This document shows positions 35,749 through 43,689 of a stretch of 64,000 nt of DNA, piece by piece. The stretch's first letter is position 1; each line of letters starts with the position of its first letter. The stretch comes from Riptortus pedestris (taxonomy: Eukaryota; Arthropoda; Insecta; Hemiptera; Alydidae). The position numbers and the translations under genes were made by a program. Location of the stretch: assembly GCA_019009955.1 (NCBI GenBank), contig CM032229.1, positions 148,464,001 through 148,528,000 of the forward strand, read 5' to 3'. The notes beneath the pieces were generated by a model that did no database searches, was not told the DNA's origin, and saw only the letters and a list, made by a program, of their open reading frames with translations.

Positions 35749-37636
35749 TCTAATAGGTATGAAGAAATTCACAGTTTTTCATTTCTGCCCCCTCGCCTAC
35801 TCTACTCCTTAGTTAATTTTTAAAAAAAAAACCACGATTATAATACTTTTTTATACCTAGGAAGTAAAATGAAATTGATTTTAAAAGTCATTAGTATTGA
35901 ATAAATTGGAAACAAAGAAGAAAGTTTAAATTCTGGATTTTAAGGATAATGGATAGTCCATTTAATAATTTTTATGTTAACACGTGTGCACACATACAAG
36001 CATGCACATGCACCTATTATGTACCCTAATTGATGTTCATATTCTTTATTGTTACAGCTTACAAGGGATGAAATCTGTCCAACAATATCTGCTTTCCGAA
36101 CTCATAAAGTAGCTAAACAGCGTCCTGTTCCAGTCCTACTCTATGACTATTATGATCAATGTGAGTATATGTAGAAGGGAGTGGAGATCAAGCTTTCAAT
36201 CATAAAATGACTATTTTGTTACTATCAAACTTCCTGATTTTATAAAGGAACTTTACTTTTTTCGTTTTCTCACTGAGAGTGATTTTCTACTTTAATACTT
36301 CTGTACTTTTACATTTTTAGTTAGAAAGATAAAATCAATTCATCAGTATAATGATTCTAGTTACTAACCTGGTCAATTGATTTGGTCTGTCACAAGATAA
36401 AATATAAATAGTAATATTATTAGTTTCCATTGAACAAATTTCAGAAAGTCCGTCACGCAGGAGCTGCGTAAACTAAGCAGATTTCCCACGTAAAGTTATA
36501 TAATAGAGAAATCTCCATACGAGTGCCGAACAGTTACGGAAACGGCTGAACTAGCTTTCTGCGGAAACAAATAGAAGCGACCATAGCTCGTTCGTTACAC
36601 TTAATAAAAATGCAATATCTTGGTTAATATTCAAGATAGAGAATAAATGTATATAACAATATTTATAGTAAATTTAATTTGCAATAAGATTGATTCTATA
36701 CAATTTTTCGATCGGCGTATAGTAACGGAGATATTTTGAATTTTCGAAATTCCCCCCCTCTAAAGTCCCCCTCCCACTGGTCCGATTTCAGCTGTTAATG
36801 AACTTCATCTTTCTTTTTACATACAACGATTAAATACTGAGTATGGTGACGATTAAACAAAAATTGCAACCTCTAGAGTGTTAACAGACAAAAAATATAT
36901 ATGTCCATATATATATATAGTTTTGAACGTACCTCATTTTCATCATCTCCTGGGTAGGGTTGATGGACATTTGAAGAATTTTTTTGAAAATCGCGTCATG
37001 AGTGGGACCTCAATAGCCCAATAATAAAATTAGTCAATTGCTTTCAAGTTGCTTAGGTTTTGAAATAGCAGAACTAGCTAACTTGGAGTTATGTGAAAGC
37101 CTATCCTTATACTAATACTGTGAAGTAATAAGCAGTTTTTTTGTAACTCCTAGTTGCCTCCTGTATTTAATTGGCCCTGTCATATGTCTCTGCGAAAGAC
37201 TGATAAAAATAACAACTTACTTAAGAGCTTTTATAATAAGAACTTAAGAGTTACGCTCATTTATTTTTGCTTGTGGGAATTATTTGGCGAGTCTATTTTC
37301 ATATAAATGCCTTAGCCCCCACCCCTCCTTGAGGAGTGGTTTAAACTCATCCCAATTAGCCTTAGTAAGAAAATTGACGTATTTTCAATTGAAAACAAAA
37401 AATCAATTTATTTTTACCTACCTGTAATTTTTTTTGTTTGCATAGCACGGAAAGCTAGGACCTTCTATGAAGCTAGGACTGCTACTCTGGCAGACATTTG
37501 TGAAGGTGATGATTGCAAAGCAGTTGTTGGAAAGATATCTCCTCAAGCAGGTGGCGACGCAGGAGCTGCCTCGTTTAGCTCACTAGCATTTATCTTCCAC
37601 ATTATTGTTCCTCTCATATACATTCTCTTTAAATGA
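2248..37636 (+). CDS. Thioester-containing protein (TEP/CD109-like), multi-exon, 5' end outside window
   Basis: Exons read by splice sites and phase: 2248-2406, 2488-2659, 4373-4552, 4633-4734, 6694-6951, 7065-7208, 7716-7856, 7938-7992, 12470-12629 or 13687-13918, 16132-16249, 17264-17450, 20663-20823, 22033-22171, 23531-23649, 25501-25640, 29477-29589, 30069-30353, 31155-31357, 32686-32838, 33442-33617, 35401-35563, 36058-36160, 37446-37636. All introns are GT-AG and every junction keeps the frame. The visible part codes for about 1206 residues (about 1230 with the other exon 9), against roughly 1400-1500 for the family, so about 200-300 N-terminal residues are missing. Seen: a macroglobulin motif (YTYGKAVKGEA), the ETWIW motif, thioester GCGEQ, SHTDMQGG, and a C-terminal hydrophobic tail. 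Known of the family: secreted or surface proteins that bind targets covalently through the activated thioester in innate immunity. Function in this species is inferred. Confidence 0.93.
2822..3375 (+). repeat. Family A dispersed repeat, near full length
   Basis: Runs from attggggttgtactcatgac to the ctgcgtgacggac end, with an internal short TA tract, a taccaaactcgatatttagt motif and tctctatcttgaatattaac. About 555 bp. No coding content. Same family as 22372, 27005, 36446, 61076 and 62037. Located in TEP intron 2660-4372. Confidence 0.85.
5735..5918 (-). mobile_element. tRNA-derived SINE, copy 1
   Basis: Read on the minus strand it starts GGGGCTCAGGTTAGCCATGT, with an A-box-like stretch, then GAGTTCGATTCCCGCC, a clear pol III B box (rc at about 5838-5852). 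A body follows (ACCTATAGATAACCTGTCCA) that matches copy 2. Left end approximate. It lies in the TEP intron 4735-6693. Confidence 0.78.
5995..6193 (-). mobile_element. tRNA-derived SINE, copy 2
   Basis: Same family and orientation as the copy 75 bases away: GAGGGGCTCAGGTTGGCCGT at the head, B box GGTTCAATTCCCGCC (rc near 6110-6125), then a body with AACCTGTAGATAACCTGTGT. The head has many changes relative to copy 1, so both are old insertions or come from different subfamilies. Confidence 0.78.
6694..7992 (+). CDS. TEP exons 5-8: MG domains up to the hypervariable (bait-like) segment
   Basis: Exons 6694-6951 (86 codons), 7065-7208, 7716-7856 and 7938-7992. Recognisable family text includes KYLSYQVMGRG, then KPEETEPGNTVEIKYSAKP, then VGLLGIDQSVLLLKSGND, the conserved 'gvDqsvlLL' segment of A2M-family proteins. 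The last exon is only 55 nt, codes through NGYVNEQSPW and stops one base into the next codon (phase 1). That phase sets the entry requirement for the downstream alternative exons. Splice donors at these exons are gtgagt, gtaatc, gtgaat and gtaagt. Confidence 0.92.
7993..12469. other. Long TEP intron before the alternative exons
   Basis: About 4.5 kb of AT-rich DNA. Apart from the inverted-repeat element at 9308-9788 and weak family A traces near 8870-9060, I see no coding or RNA gene. I looked for a further exon with phase 1 entry, phase 2 exit and a TW(I/L)(W/F) end and found none. Confidence 0.6.
9308..9788. mobile_element. Inverted-repeat element with about 40-bp nearly perfect ends
   Basis: 9308-9348 (TTGGTACTTATCAGTTATCG, then GGAGGCCACCCATTTAAA) is repeated in reverse at 9748-9788 with one mismatch. 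The complementarity continues imperfectly inward. No transposase is present. I could not fix a clear target duplication (only TGA on both sides), so the superfamily is open. It lies in the long intron before exon 9a. Confidence 0.8.
12470..12629 (+). CDS. TEP exon 9a: hypervariable segment ending in canonical ETWIW
   Basis: The acceptor is a T-rich tract ending in tctag (12468-12469); the donor at 12630 reads gtaatc. The exon enters with two bases completing the codon started at 7992 and leaves with two bases completed at 16132. It reads LYYRSAIGRDEDLMYDANIS, then a serine-rich stretch, then SPRIRKNFAETWIWEMADAG. PRIRKxFxETWIW is the standard start of the A2M domain of thioester proteins, so this is the conventional version of the exon. 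An alternative acceptor ten bases downstream gives the wrong frame. The flanking introns are 4.5 and 3.5 kb, or 1.06 kb to the start of exon 9b. Confidence 0.85.
13687..13918 (+). CDS. TEP exon 9b: candidate mutually exclusive alternative to exon 9a
   Basis: This 232-nt open stretch is clearly more GC-rich than the DNA around it. The best acceptor is after ctgaag (13685-13686); another in-phase acceptor lies shortly downstream, so the start is less sure than the end. The donor at 13919 reads gtatga. Entry phase (two bases finishing the 7992 codon) and exit phase (GG, finished by A at 16132) equal those of exon 9a. It codes for a proline-rich segment (GPPVIFRPATRPPLAGPYAF) and ends RPRVFLQNDIRPTWLFANYS. 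That ending aligns in place with the PRIRKNFAETWIWE ending of 9a: PR-V/I, six residues, then TW-L/I-F/W. Using both exons together would break the frame. I therefore infer mutually exclusive splicing of the hypervariable region. No third candidate was found in 8000-12460 or 13930-16130. Confidence 0.68.
13919..16131. other. TEP intron after the alternative exons
   Basis: AT-rich with no recognisable gene. A short open frame at 14640-14846 matches nothing I know and has no splice context. Confidence 0.55.
16132..22171 (+). CDS. TEP exons 10-13: A2M domain, MG7 and first half of CUB
   Basis: Exons 16132-16249, 17264-17450, 20663-20823 and 22033-22171. The first continues from the ETW exon with MDGRGSIKKIVPDTITSWV, the conserved 'kKvPDTITSWv' block. 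The second carries FRPFFISVDLPYSVLRGESV, the usual MG7 opening. The third and fourth give a beta-rich region with TAQSSIAGDAIERKLLVK, then the run to IPRNIVPGSEFIEVAAVG just before the thioester domain. The introns contain a hAT-like MITE, a piggyBac derivative, repeat families A and B, and a hAT fragment. Confidence 0.93.
16462..16817. mobile_element. hAT-like MITE, 356 bp
   Basis: The ends are CAGTGGCGGCTCGCA and, read inward from the right, CAGTAGCGGCTCGTA. The flanks are TTACAAAG (16454-16461) and GTACAAAG (16818-16825), a 7/8 match to an 8-bp duplication as expected for hAT. It contains no transposase. It sits in the TEP intron right after exon 10. Confidence 0.85.
18072..19081. mobile_element. 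piggyBac-like element, internally deleted, between TTAA sites
   Basis: TTAA lies at both borders (18068-18071 and 19082-19085). The inverted ends are CCCTAGAACGGTAGTGA and, at the other side read inward, CCCTAGAATGGTAGTGA. On the minus strand the interior keeps an acidic transposase N-terminus (QSDDDSEYSPSDEEVEHSEM) near 18560-18480. Near 18350-18250 is text like the C-terminal part (GKNGYEWSTQPPE). Motifs such as ttttacgtgt recur below both ends. The catalytic core is deleted, so it is non-autonomous. Confidence 0.92.
19105..19560. repeat. Family B dispersed repeat, copy 1
   Basis: Shares with 31850-32350 the ordered phrases gtactcctattaaatta, ttgatttcgatcaaaagggg, ttgcataactaga-like and aatatgaaatttcaacattc. 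No coding content. It directly follows the piggyBac derivative. Confidence 0.65.
19680..20090 (+). repeat. Family A repeat, old partial copy with long (TA)n
   Basis: Shows ctatcctacctgagagatga, a long TA tract (19727-19774), gttaccacacttacactcac and taccaaactcgatacg in family order, with heavy divergence. In TEP intron 17451-20662. Confidence 0.65.
20891..21445 (-). pseudogene. hAT transposase C-terminal fragment (in TEP intron)
   Basis: On the minus strand 21445 to 21155 gives FGSTYKCEQFFSLMKVNKSK and RLTDDNFKNSLRLCLT, an in-frame TGA at 21212, then INQNIDGLVPQ to a terminal VSH. This is the hAT dimerisation region. The end at 20891 (CAAGTATGGGCAACCTTTG) looks like a hAT terminus. The other end is missing. 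Confidence 0.8.
22372..22740 (+). repeat. Family A repeat, 3'-truncated
   Basis: Starts tattgagggtgtactcatgg and keeps the TA-like tract (cgtacgtacgtatg) and the tttaccaata end part. It stops where the mariner remnant begins. Confidence 0.75.
22745..23400 (+). pseudogene. Degraded mariner-like transposase, + strand (in TEP intron)
   Basis: Frame-shifted pieces in order: SQCFKWF with FESGYLYVRNKECGRP (DNA-binding half), then ADQLNVIWETVSIRLKP, then RITHKLTDRQQEIQKPLAKY, then SGDEKWIYFES-like text near 23122-23160 carrying the first catalytic Asp. Several stops and frameshifts are present. The sequence is unlike the mariner at 26 kb, so it is a different lineage. A family A fragment lies directly upstream. 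Confidence 0.8.
23531..23649 (+). CDS. TEP exon 14: thioester motif exon
   Basis: The acceptor is tttcag and the donor gtaagt. The exon reads DILGPSIPNLEHLIKMPFG, then CGEQNMLNFVPNIVILNYLK. The GCGEQ motif (23587-23601) supplies the cysteine and glutamine that form the internal beta-cysteinyl-gamma-glutamyl thioester. The motif is intact, so the protein should be a thioester-active member and not a thioester-less paralogue like Mcr. The cysteine is near residue 679 of the partial protein in the window. Confidence 0.96.
24040..24600 (-). pseudogene. Degraded mariner-like transposase, - strand (in TEP intron)
   Basis: On the minus strand near 24290-24180 it reads ITLHKIEELDCLEL, then a stop, then YTLQYISDLAPSDYNLF, the conserved mariner block with the third catalytic Asp. 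Downstream is QEDVEKNMSEFVGPKNK, matching the usual C-terminal part. The first part is badly eroded. It is a third independent mariner copy in the same gene. Confidence 0.75.
25501..32838 (+). CDS. TEP exons 15-19: rest of thioester domain (TED)
   Basis: Exons 25501-25640, 29477-29589, 30069-30353, 31155-31357 and 32686-32838. They encode the alpha-helical thioester domain: KAKRYMETGYQQELTYKHSD and GSFSAFG, then WLTAFVAKSFYQA, then VGTVSHTDMQGGAGKGLALT. The histidine in SHTDMQGG sits where family members carry the catalytic His that speeds ester formation; assigning it that role here is an inference. Then follow MTSYTMLTYL, QNDQGGFASTQ and DTVVALNALAELA, all standard TED text. The longest intron (25641-29476) carries a mariner pseudogene and a complete hAT derivative. 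Confidence 0.94.
26004..26840 (-). pseudogene. Mariner transposase pseudogene (in TEP intron)
   Basis: The minus-strand frame starts at 26840 (MFKLEYRAVIKFVCKEGLTP) with the helix-turn-helix DNA-binding half. It keeps one frame but has two in-frame stops, TAA at 26580-26582 and TGA at 26445-26447. The catalytic half shows VTGDETMVLYYDPLSKRES (first Asp) and LLHDNSPVHTA (second Asp). The region with the third Asp is missing: the frame ends at 26004 in AT-rich DNA. It is inserted in a family A repeat, pieces of which lie at 25957-25974 and 27005-27440. Confidence 0.9.
27005..27440 (-). repeat. Family A repeat, split by the mariner pseudogene
   Basis: Continues the family from its aatttgcaataagattgatt part to acctcaatagctgatttccc. 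Its other end (gtccgtcacgcagg) is at 25957-25974, beyond the mariner copy. About 170 bp of the family sequence is missing at the junction. Confidence 0.8.
28382..29319 (-). mobile_element. hAT element, internally deleted, with perfect 8-bp target duplication
   Basis: The 938-bp element has inverted ends CAGGGGTCTCCAAACT and AGTTTGGAGACCCCTG. It is flanked by ATCTAGGC at 28374-28381 and again at 29320-29327. On the minus strand it keeps a transposase C-terminus: LSDFDTRFSDFDAIANQIKI, LQMEMIDLQCSDIIKNKYQN, then CEKTFSKMKYTKNVYRSKLT (hAT dimerisation domain) to SQLHKSH. One stop and a frameshift are present. The N-terminal two thirds are gone. The text resembles hAT transposases domesticated as ZBED/GTF2I-repeat-like proteins. 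Confidence 0.93.
30680..30814. repeat. Small inverted repeat with three internal direct repeats
   Basis: The left arm ttggtgtatatgttaccgtg aaagaccgaaatctgg pairs with ccagatttctgtctttcacc gtaacatatgcatgacacca on the right. Between and within the arms the phrase tggtgtatgtcgacaatcac recurs about every 20 bases (three copies, around 30713-30775). It is a MITE-like hairpin in the TEP intron 30354-31154. Confidence 0.75.
31850..32350. repeat. Family B dispersed repeat, copy 2
   Basis: Same order of shared phrases as copy 1 (ttgtactcctattaaattaa, tttaaatcaaaaggggattt, taaatatgaaatttcaacat), then a variable end with short TA-rich text. In TEP intron 31358-32685. Confidence 0.65.
33442..37636 (+). 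CDS. TEP exons 20-23: CUB end, MG8 (receptor-binding) and GPI-like tail
   Basis: Exons 33442-33617, 35401-35563, 36058-36160 and 37446-37636. They contain GRGFAIVQISYRYNVNVTGP, then SNMAVMEVVLPSGYTVD and VVLYFDK of MG8, then VPVLLYDYYDQ. The last exon starts in a split serine codon and includes a pair of cysteines (ADICEGDDC). It ends with a small-residue stretch (GGDAGAASFSS) followed by a roughly 15-residue hydrophobic end (LAFIFHIIVPLIYILF) and TGA at 37634-37636. Small residues then a terminal hydrophobic tail match a GPI-anchor signal, as in CD109. The predicted omega site is around the Asp-Ala-Gly-Ala-Ala run. Confidence 0.9.
33680..33772 (+). repeat. Family A repeat, 5' part only
   Basis: Starts aagggaaatcagatattgag and is cut by the reversed LTR-X fragment at 33773. 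Some family text resumes after the (TA)n tract near 34190-34340. Confidence 0.6.
33773..34045 (-). repeat. Related LTR fragment (LTR-X family), reversed
   Basis: On the minus strand the last 110 bases match the LTR-X end (aaataaattgtgcagtgata, tttgcaatccaaaagaactc, ggttttgtaataa). The 5' part has diverged. It is inserted in a family A repeat copy (33680-33772) beside a long (TA)n tract, inside the TEP intron 33618-35400. Confidence 0.7.
34053..34112. repeat. (TA)n microsatellite, 60 bp
   Basis: Pure TA followed by a short TG-rich run, at the edge of the reversed LTR fragment in a TEP intron. Confidence 0.95.
36446..37016 (-). repeat. Family A repeat, full length
   Basis: Begins gtccgtcacgcaggagctgc and runs to cgcgtcatgagtgggacctc. 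About 570 bp. One of the best-preserved copies, in TEP intron 36161-37445. Confidence 0.88.
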
Positions 37637-38740
37637 AATCATTCCTCTTCTTTAAGTTTTGTTCTCTACTGAAATAACTGATTTAAGAGAACATTTTCCA
37701 TTACGTTTTAAGTATTAAAACGGAATTATAAGAAATAGCAGATAAGTTTTAAATTTAAATTAAGTTTTCTTTGTTGTTGTTGTTGTTAATCAAATAGAAT
37801 TTTGTTTTCATTTTTCAGTGTTTCAATATAATGATTTTTTTGTTGACATACTATATTTGTGTACTTTCATCTTTTTTTTTTAATTGTTGATGAAGGCTGT
37901 TTTAAGTAGAAAAATACAATTTATTGTTCGTGAGAATCTTTGTTGCAAATTAAAAAAATTGTTCTTGGTTTAACCAAGTAATGTGTGGGTACATGTTATT
38001 TAAAATGTTGTCTTCAATTTTAAAACTTAAGAGGTTTTCGAATTTTATCATAAAAAACATTGTGACTGAGAAACTTTATATAAATTACTTTTTAATTTAC
38101 TTTTAGGGATTTGAATGCAAGTTCACCTTGGTTATTGTAGTTTTTTTTTTCAGTGCACATTTCTGATAACTTATTATTTATCTCACATTCCTCATCCATT
38201 TTAGAGGATGTGCTACTTGAAAATCAATCTTAATTTGGTGTTATTTTACTGTTATTGTTCTCTTTTTTTGTTATATAAATGTATTTGCCAATGAAGGACC
38301 TTCTCTCTCATGCTTATATTTTTTTATTAATATGAGGTATTATTGTAATCATATTCTTAACTTATTATATTTTGACAATAATAGTTTTAGCACTTAATGC
38401 CCAGTAGAGGTTTTGTTATAGAAGATACAGTTTTCTATTGGTTGTGTAAATAATAGGGTTTTGTATATATGAGGGTTCAATAACACTTTCAAGGACTAAA
38501 TAAGTCTGCTGGAAATGCCATTATATTTATTTAATTCTTGCTTTCATCCATGTATCACTCGCTATCATATTTTGTCAATAACTTTAAGCACCTAGTCCTT
38601 CGTGTAGAAACTGACTTCTTCCTATTCGTTAGTACTTATAATACAATGTAGTCAATTTAGTTTTAAATATGTTTATAAGTTTGATTATTTGTACCTAATT
38701 TAAATAAAATTATGTATATTTTGTGCATAATCACATTTCT
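37637..38740 (+). other. Probable 3' UTR of the TEP gene
   Basis: This AT-rich stretch after the stop codon has no coding signal. A canonical AATAAA lies at 38703-38708, in a region matching no repeat family seen in the window. I infer the transcript may end near there, but other weaker signals exist and the exact end cannot be read from sequence alone. Confidence 0.35.
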
Positions 38741-38935
38741 TGAAGCAAAATTACATGAAATATTAAATTCTTTATTATGAACAGTAGTTTTGTCTATTCT
38801 GTTAAAGAATAAGAGATACTGGAACTAAGGCTGTGATTGAAAACGTATGATGTAAACTATATTTTTAAAGCTCTATAATTATACTGTTGTTCAGATAAAT
38901 ATATACTGTTTCGGAATCACTGACTTCCCCTTTAG

Positions 38936-38989
<54 letters not shown>

Positions 38990-41849
38990 ATATATGGAAA
39001 CTGATAAAGAAATTAAATCATTACTATTGTACAACTACATTGACTTCGTAAAACAGTTTTAAACTTTTGGTAATTGAAAAGTGTTAGAAGCTATTTTAAT
39101 TATTGATTTTGATTATACCTCTTTATATCAGAAAATCTTTCCGAAATGTACTCAAAGCTTAAAACCACTTTTACTTCAGTAGGTGATTTATATAAATTAT
39201 TGAGTTTAAATTATAAATAAATTTATTTCTGAATAGTTTAAATAATTCCTACTTGGGTTCAATTTTATATAAAAATAATAATAATAATAAAGACTACCAT
39301 TCTTAACTCCTAACCTTTTAAATAAATGGATTTAACAATTTTAATGGTTCTGTGACATTCAGTTATATTGACGATATTTTGAAAAGTTTCATATAATGAG
39401 TAGCTATTCCTCAAATTTATTGGTAGCTTTATTATATATAATAACGTTTACAGGATTCCGTAAGTCATGTTATCTCAATTCTAACTAATTTATTTTATTT
39501 TAAACTCTTAACTTTCTAAAAGTATTTCTTGTAGTGAATGATGAGAGTTGATATCATTTTCAAGTCTATGACTGTCTCATCCTTTAACTCTAGATTTTAA
39601 TAAAGCTTATATATATATGTAAGTAAAACAAACATACATCACCCTTAAAATAGCTAATAGTTTATAAGATTTTGCTGTAATTTTAAATGAGTTAACTAAG
39701 CTTAATAATGTTAAAAAAAAAGACATATTTTTATGAAGTTGTAAATACAATGTAAAATGAAAAGGGATTTTGTTACTTCTTTTTTTTTTAAAAAAAAAAC
39801 AGAAGTTTCTATTTAATTTTATTATTAAAATTTTAAAACATAAATTTTGTTTCTCTTTTTTGTACCTTCTGCCCGTCATTCACAATAATGCTGTTTACAT
39901 TGTGCATTTGATTGCAACATATATAAAAAAATATAAAGATTGAATTACTTTATCCACTAATTCCACATTTTCATCACATTACACAAAAGTCTTCAATGGA
40001 CTTATTTTATTTAGTTTATGGACAAATGCAGGATAAACTAAGGAGATTTCTCACATACTAGTATGTCAAATAATTATCTCATTTCATCACATATTCTTTA
40101 AAAAAATACTTAAATACTTTAAATGGATTTTAGTAAAAATCCAATGTGAAAAAGTAGGGGTTTACTGAAGACTGAATACAAGAAAATAGGAATATACTTA
40201 ATATTAAAGTTAAAAATAAATGTTTAGAACAATTGTTAGAGCATCAGTTTAAAAACAGTGGTTCTATAACATTTATTTATCCAACTCAACAGAGATATTT
40301 GGAATTGTCGAATCCCCTCTCTTTCTATTCCTGGTCCAATTTCAGCCATTAATGAATATGATCTTTAGTGTTGAATAAAATGGATAATATTCAATATTTA
40401 TAGAACAAATAAACATTTTCAAGTCAATAACATAAAATATGAATGCATGATGTCATTATACAACGTATGTGCACTTATCTCACATAAAAAAGGTTTGTTG
40501 ACATCAATATTGATTCTAGGCCAATATAGAAGTGAAATCATTATTGATGGTGTATTGTTAAACACTATTTTCTAAAACCTCGTAGTAAGAATCATAGGTA
40601 AGAACCACATTAGAACCACTCTTGAAATTAAACCTGAAGATGACATGTTTTGTGACAATAGCATAGGTGGAAATCATGGCAGTAGTTGTTTACTGAAGAC
40701 AGAAAATAAAAACTGAAGAAATTAACCATTTAATATTCCAGCTATTAAAAAAAATGTATAGACTAACACCCTTACAAAATAATAAACTATCTATTCTTCG
40801 CATTTCCTCGATAAAACAAAAACATATTTTTTTATTCAACTCATAAGAATCGAAATAATTGCAAGTGTGTATTTACCCCTTCTCTGAGCCCACTACACCT
40901 AGTTTGAATTCAGCCCATAATCATTTAAATATTGAGCTTTGTGCTGAATACACAAAAATTACAATAACATTAATAGAGAAATCTATTAATCTGGATTTTA
41001 TTTGATATTCTATTTAAATTCGCTGGAGATTCGTTTTGTCCACATTGCAGACCATTCTTAGAACAATGACATCATATATTGGAGATCAAATTGAAAAGAT
41101 TTCAGTAGACTTTCACATCTGTGAGCCTCATGTTTCTATGTACAACATCTGAGAATTTGAATTTTCTCATACTTGAAAATGAGGTTTCCTCTGACTTGAA
41201 GCACATATCCGTCGATATTTTGTTAATATTGGTTTTATCGAGGAAATGTGAAGAATAAATAGTTTCAAATACATTTAAATTTATGAATTTTTAAATTTTG
41301 ACTTCAAATTGAATTGATTTATGCTTAGAATAGAAACAGATCTACAGAACTAAGAAATCTTTTGTGAATGCCTAAAGGAAATGAATATTGCTAACATGCA
41401 CTATTTTATAGTAGGTATACTACAACTTTAAGGAATAGAGGCTAACTTGAAAGTCAAAACCTATATTTTTTAATATCGTTGTAATACTTTAAATTTAGTC
41501 CTTATCTGTTGCTTAAATTTATGAACTTCAAATTTCCATGACCCAAATAGAATTTATTTGTGATCCATGAGGGCTCTCAAGTATATTGTGAAATTTTGTG
41601 TATTTGTTTTGAGAATGAATTTTTTTAATATGCATTATATTATGATCTACTATAGACAGTAGGGAAGTTTTACTTGGAATAAAATTAATTATAGTTCTAC
41701 TGGAAACTAGCCATCCTTAAAACAATTAGACCATTGCTTCTGCTTCCATTGCCAACTAATTAATGCTTCTATGGTGTTATAGCAGAATGCTATAACAGAA
41801 TTTTAACATGTTTTTCTCCGAATGCTAAAATAATGTAATCCTTATATTT
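38741..41849. other. Intergenic, AT-rich, no gene seen
   Basis: Holds a (TA)n tract at 38940-38986 and faint traces of family A-like text near 40140-40380. No coding signal. Confidence 0.55.
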
Positions 41850-42116
41850 GGGTGGTGTAGTTTAGTCCCACCTGTACATCATCTTGTTTCGTCACCCTCT
41901 AAGGATCCAACAAATTAGGTGAGTTATAAAAAAAATTAATTTAAAATTGAAATCCCCATCCTTGGTGTAAACCACGATGACGTATTATGGAAATTTTTTA
42001 ATGTTGTCATTAAAGTCTAAAGTGTTAAAAAAGATAAAGTTAGAAAAACAAAATGGCCACGGTCGTCATTTTGAAAAGTGCGTCACCAAGGGTGGGACTA
42101 AACTTCACTTTCACCC
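41850..42116. mobile_element. MITE, 267 bp, with 8-bp target duplication
   Basis: The ends are GGGTGGTGTAGTTTAGTCCC and, read inward from the right, GGGTGAAAGTGAAGTTTAGT; the GTTTAGTCCCACC core is shared. TTATATTT lies at 41842-41849 and 42117-42124. A short open frame inside it shows no protein similarity I can recognise. The 8-bp duplication suggests hAT or a related superfamily. Confidence 0.82.
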
Positions 42117-42124
42117 TTATATTT

Positions 42125-43689
42125 TGAAGAAACTAAATTTATTAAAACCCACGAATGATAACACATTTGTTAATATTCGTCCAATAGCCATCCCATGCTT
42201 CATTAATTGAGATATTTTGAATATGTATTAAGGAAATTAATGTTATTGTGGCCATATTGGTTGTGAGTAGATGTCCCAGGATGAAAGCTTACTGTACGTA
42301 CCTCTCAGGGAACAACTGGGGGGGGGGGGCTATTTGGTGATGGATAACCGTCGAGGGAGGTACTAAATGCAGGCAGATTTAATAAATAAGCAATAAATAA
42401 TTGACTCGCCACTACTTCGATTCGTCACAGCACAAACGTCCGACAATGAGTCTGTGGTTGGTTTACAAGCCTAATCTAAAGTATCCCACTTGTTAGGTGA
42501 AAGGACAGTCGGAGCTGAACTGATTGTATTCCACGCGCTTTTCTATCTCCGGAACAAGAGGACAAAGAGCGGTAAATATGAACTGTACTTCCGCTATAAT
42601 CAGGGTGAACTATTATACATTTTACTACCACATTTAGAGGTTAACACGAAGTCAATACATAAATTCTTCAAAATGTTTTCTTATAATTGGTTTTATCAGA
42701 ATACTGAAAAGAACAAATCTGCATGTCATTTTGTAGACACTCGTGTGTTCTTCAACTAATTTATAAATGCTCTCTGTAAGTTTCCCTCTCTTTCATTTTT
42801 TGTTCCTATTAATTTTAAGGCGATGCATTCATTTTAACGGTAAATATGCGTTATTTGACCCCATGTACGATAAAGGTTCGTCTATTTTCATTTTGGAATC
42901 CATTTTAAGCCTCTTCAGGGCTGGGAAGATGAACGCAGCATTTTGAGATAATGATCAGCAGATATTTGATACTTGGCTTGAAACAAGCACGCCCCAGATT
43001 GCTGCAGAGAAATTTACCTCGGAATTTGAATACTTGAAAGTGCGGGCTATTTCCACAATGGTCGGTTTTTCGCGATCACTAGGGGAAGATTCTTGTACTC
43101 GGATTCCAAATGGTAGATGATGTGCCTTCTCGAACTGACCTGGCTCACAAAGCTCATTGTCAGCTGGGACCTTAATTCCCAATTCTGAATCAAGCTTTCA
43201 TCGGACGTAACGCTTGTCCATATGACCCCTGAGCTGATGGTAGAGCTGAAATGTATGGTTCCCTCAGTGCTCTCGAACGTCAATGAGCGAAATCGGTTGA
43301 GCCGCCAACTAAAATCGGTATATGACAAAAAAAAAAAAAAATACAATTTTCAATCAAATTCGTTTATTTAACAAAAAATACACTTATTATTATATTATAA
43401 TAACATAAAAATCAATTTTCCACATAAAAAAATAATAACAAAAATCAACTTACAACATAAAAATATGAGGTTTAACATAAAAATCTACATACAACATAAA
43501 AATATAATAACGTAAAAATCAGCGTACCTACCAACTTACATCTAACTCACTTATTATATTAATATATCATATTGTGGCAATTATTAATTTGCCAGCGTCA
43601 AGTTAAAGGAAGACAAAATCTGGAAATTTAGAGATTTTGAAAGTTAAACAAGTTGCACACCAAAAATGGAAATCTAACAAATTAAATTA
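42125..43689. other. Intergenic, unassigned
   Basis: Includes a poly(G) run near 42320. A less AT-rich part (42400-43330) has short open frames I do not recognise. It may be decayed retroelement sequence from the nearby copia or hAT copies, but no motif supports that. Confidence 0.4.

Noticed and set aside
41977..42210. 77-codon open frame on + strand
   Set aside because: It lies mostly inside the 267-bp MITE and runs off its end; no recognisable protein similarity.
42490..42759. 89-codon open frame, less AT-rich than its surroundings
   Set aside because: No family resemblance, no splice or start context and no neighbours supporting it. Kept only as unassigned intergenic DNA.
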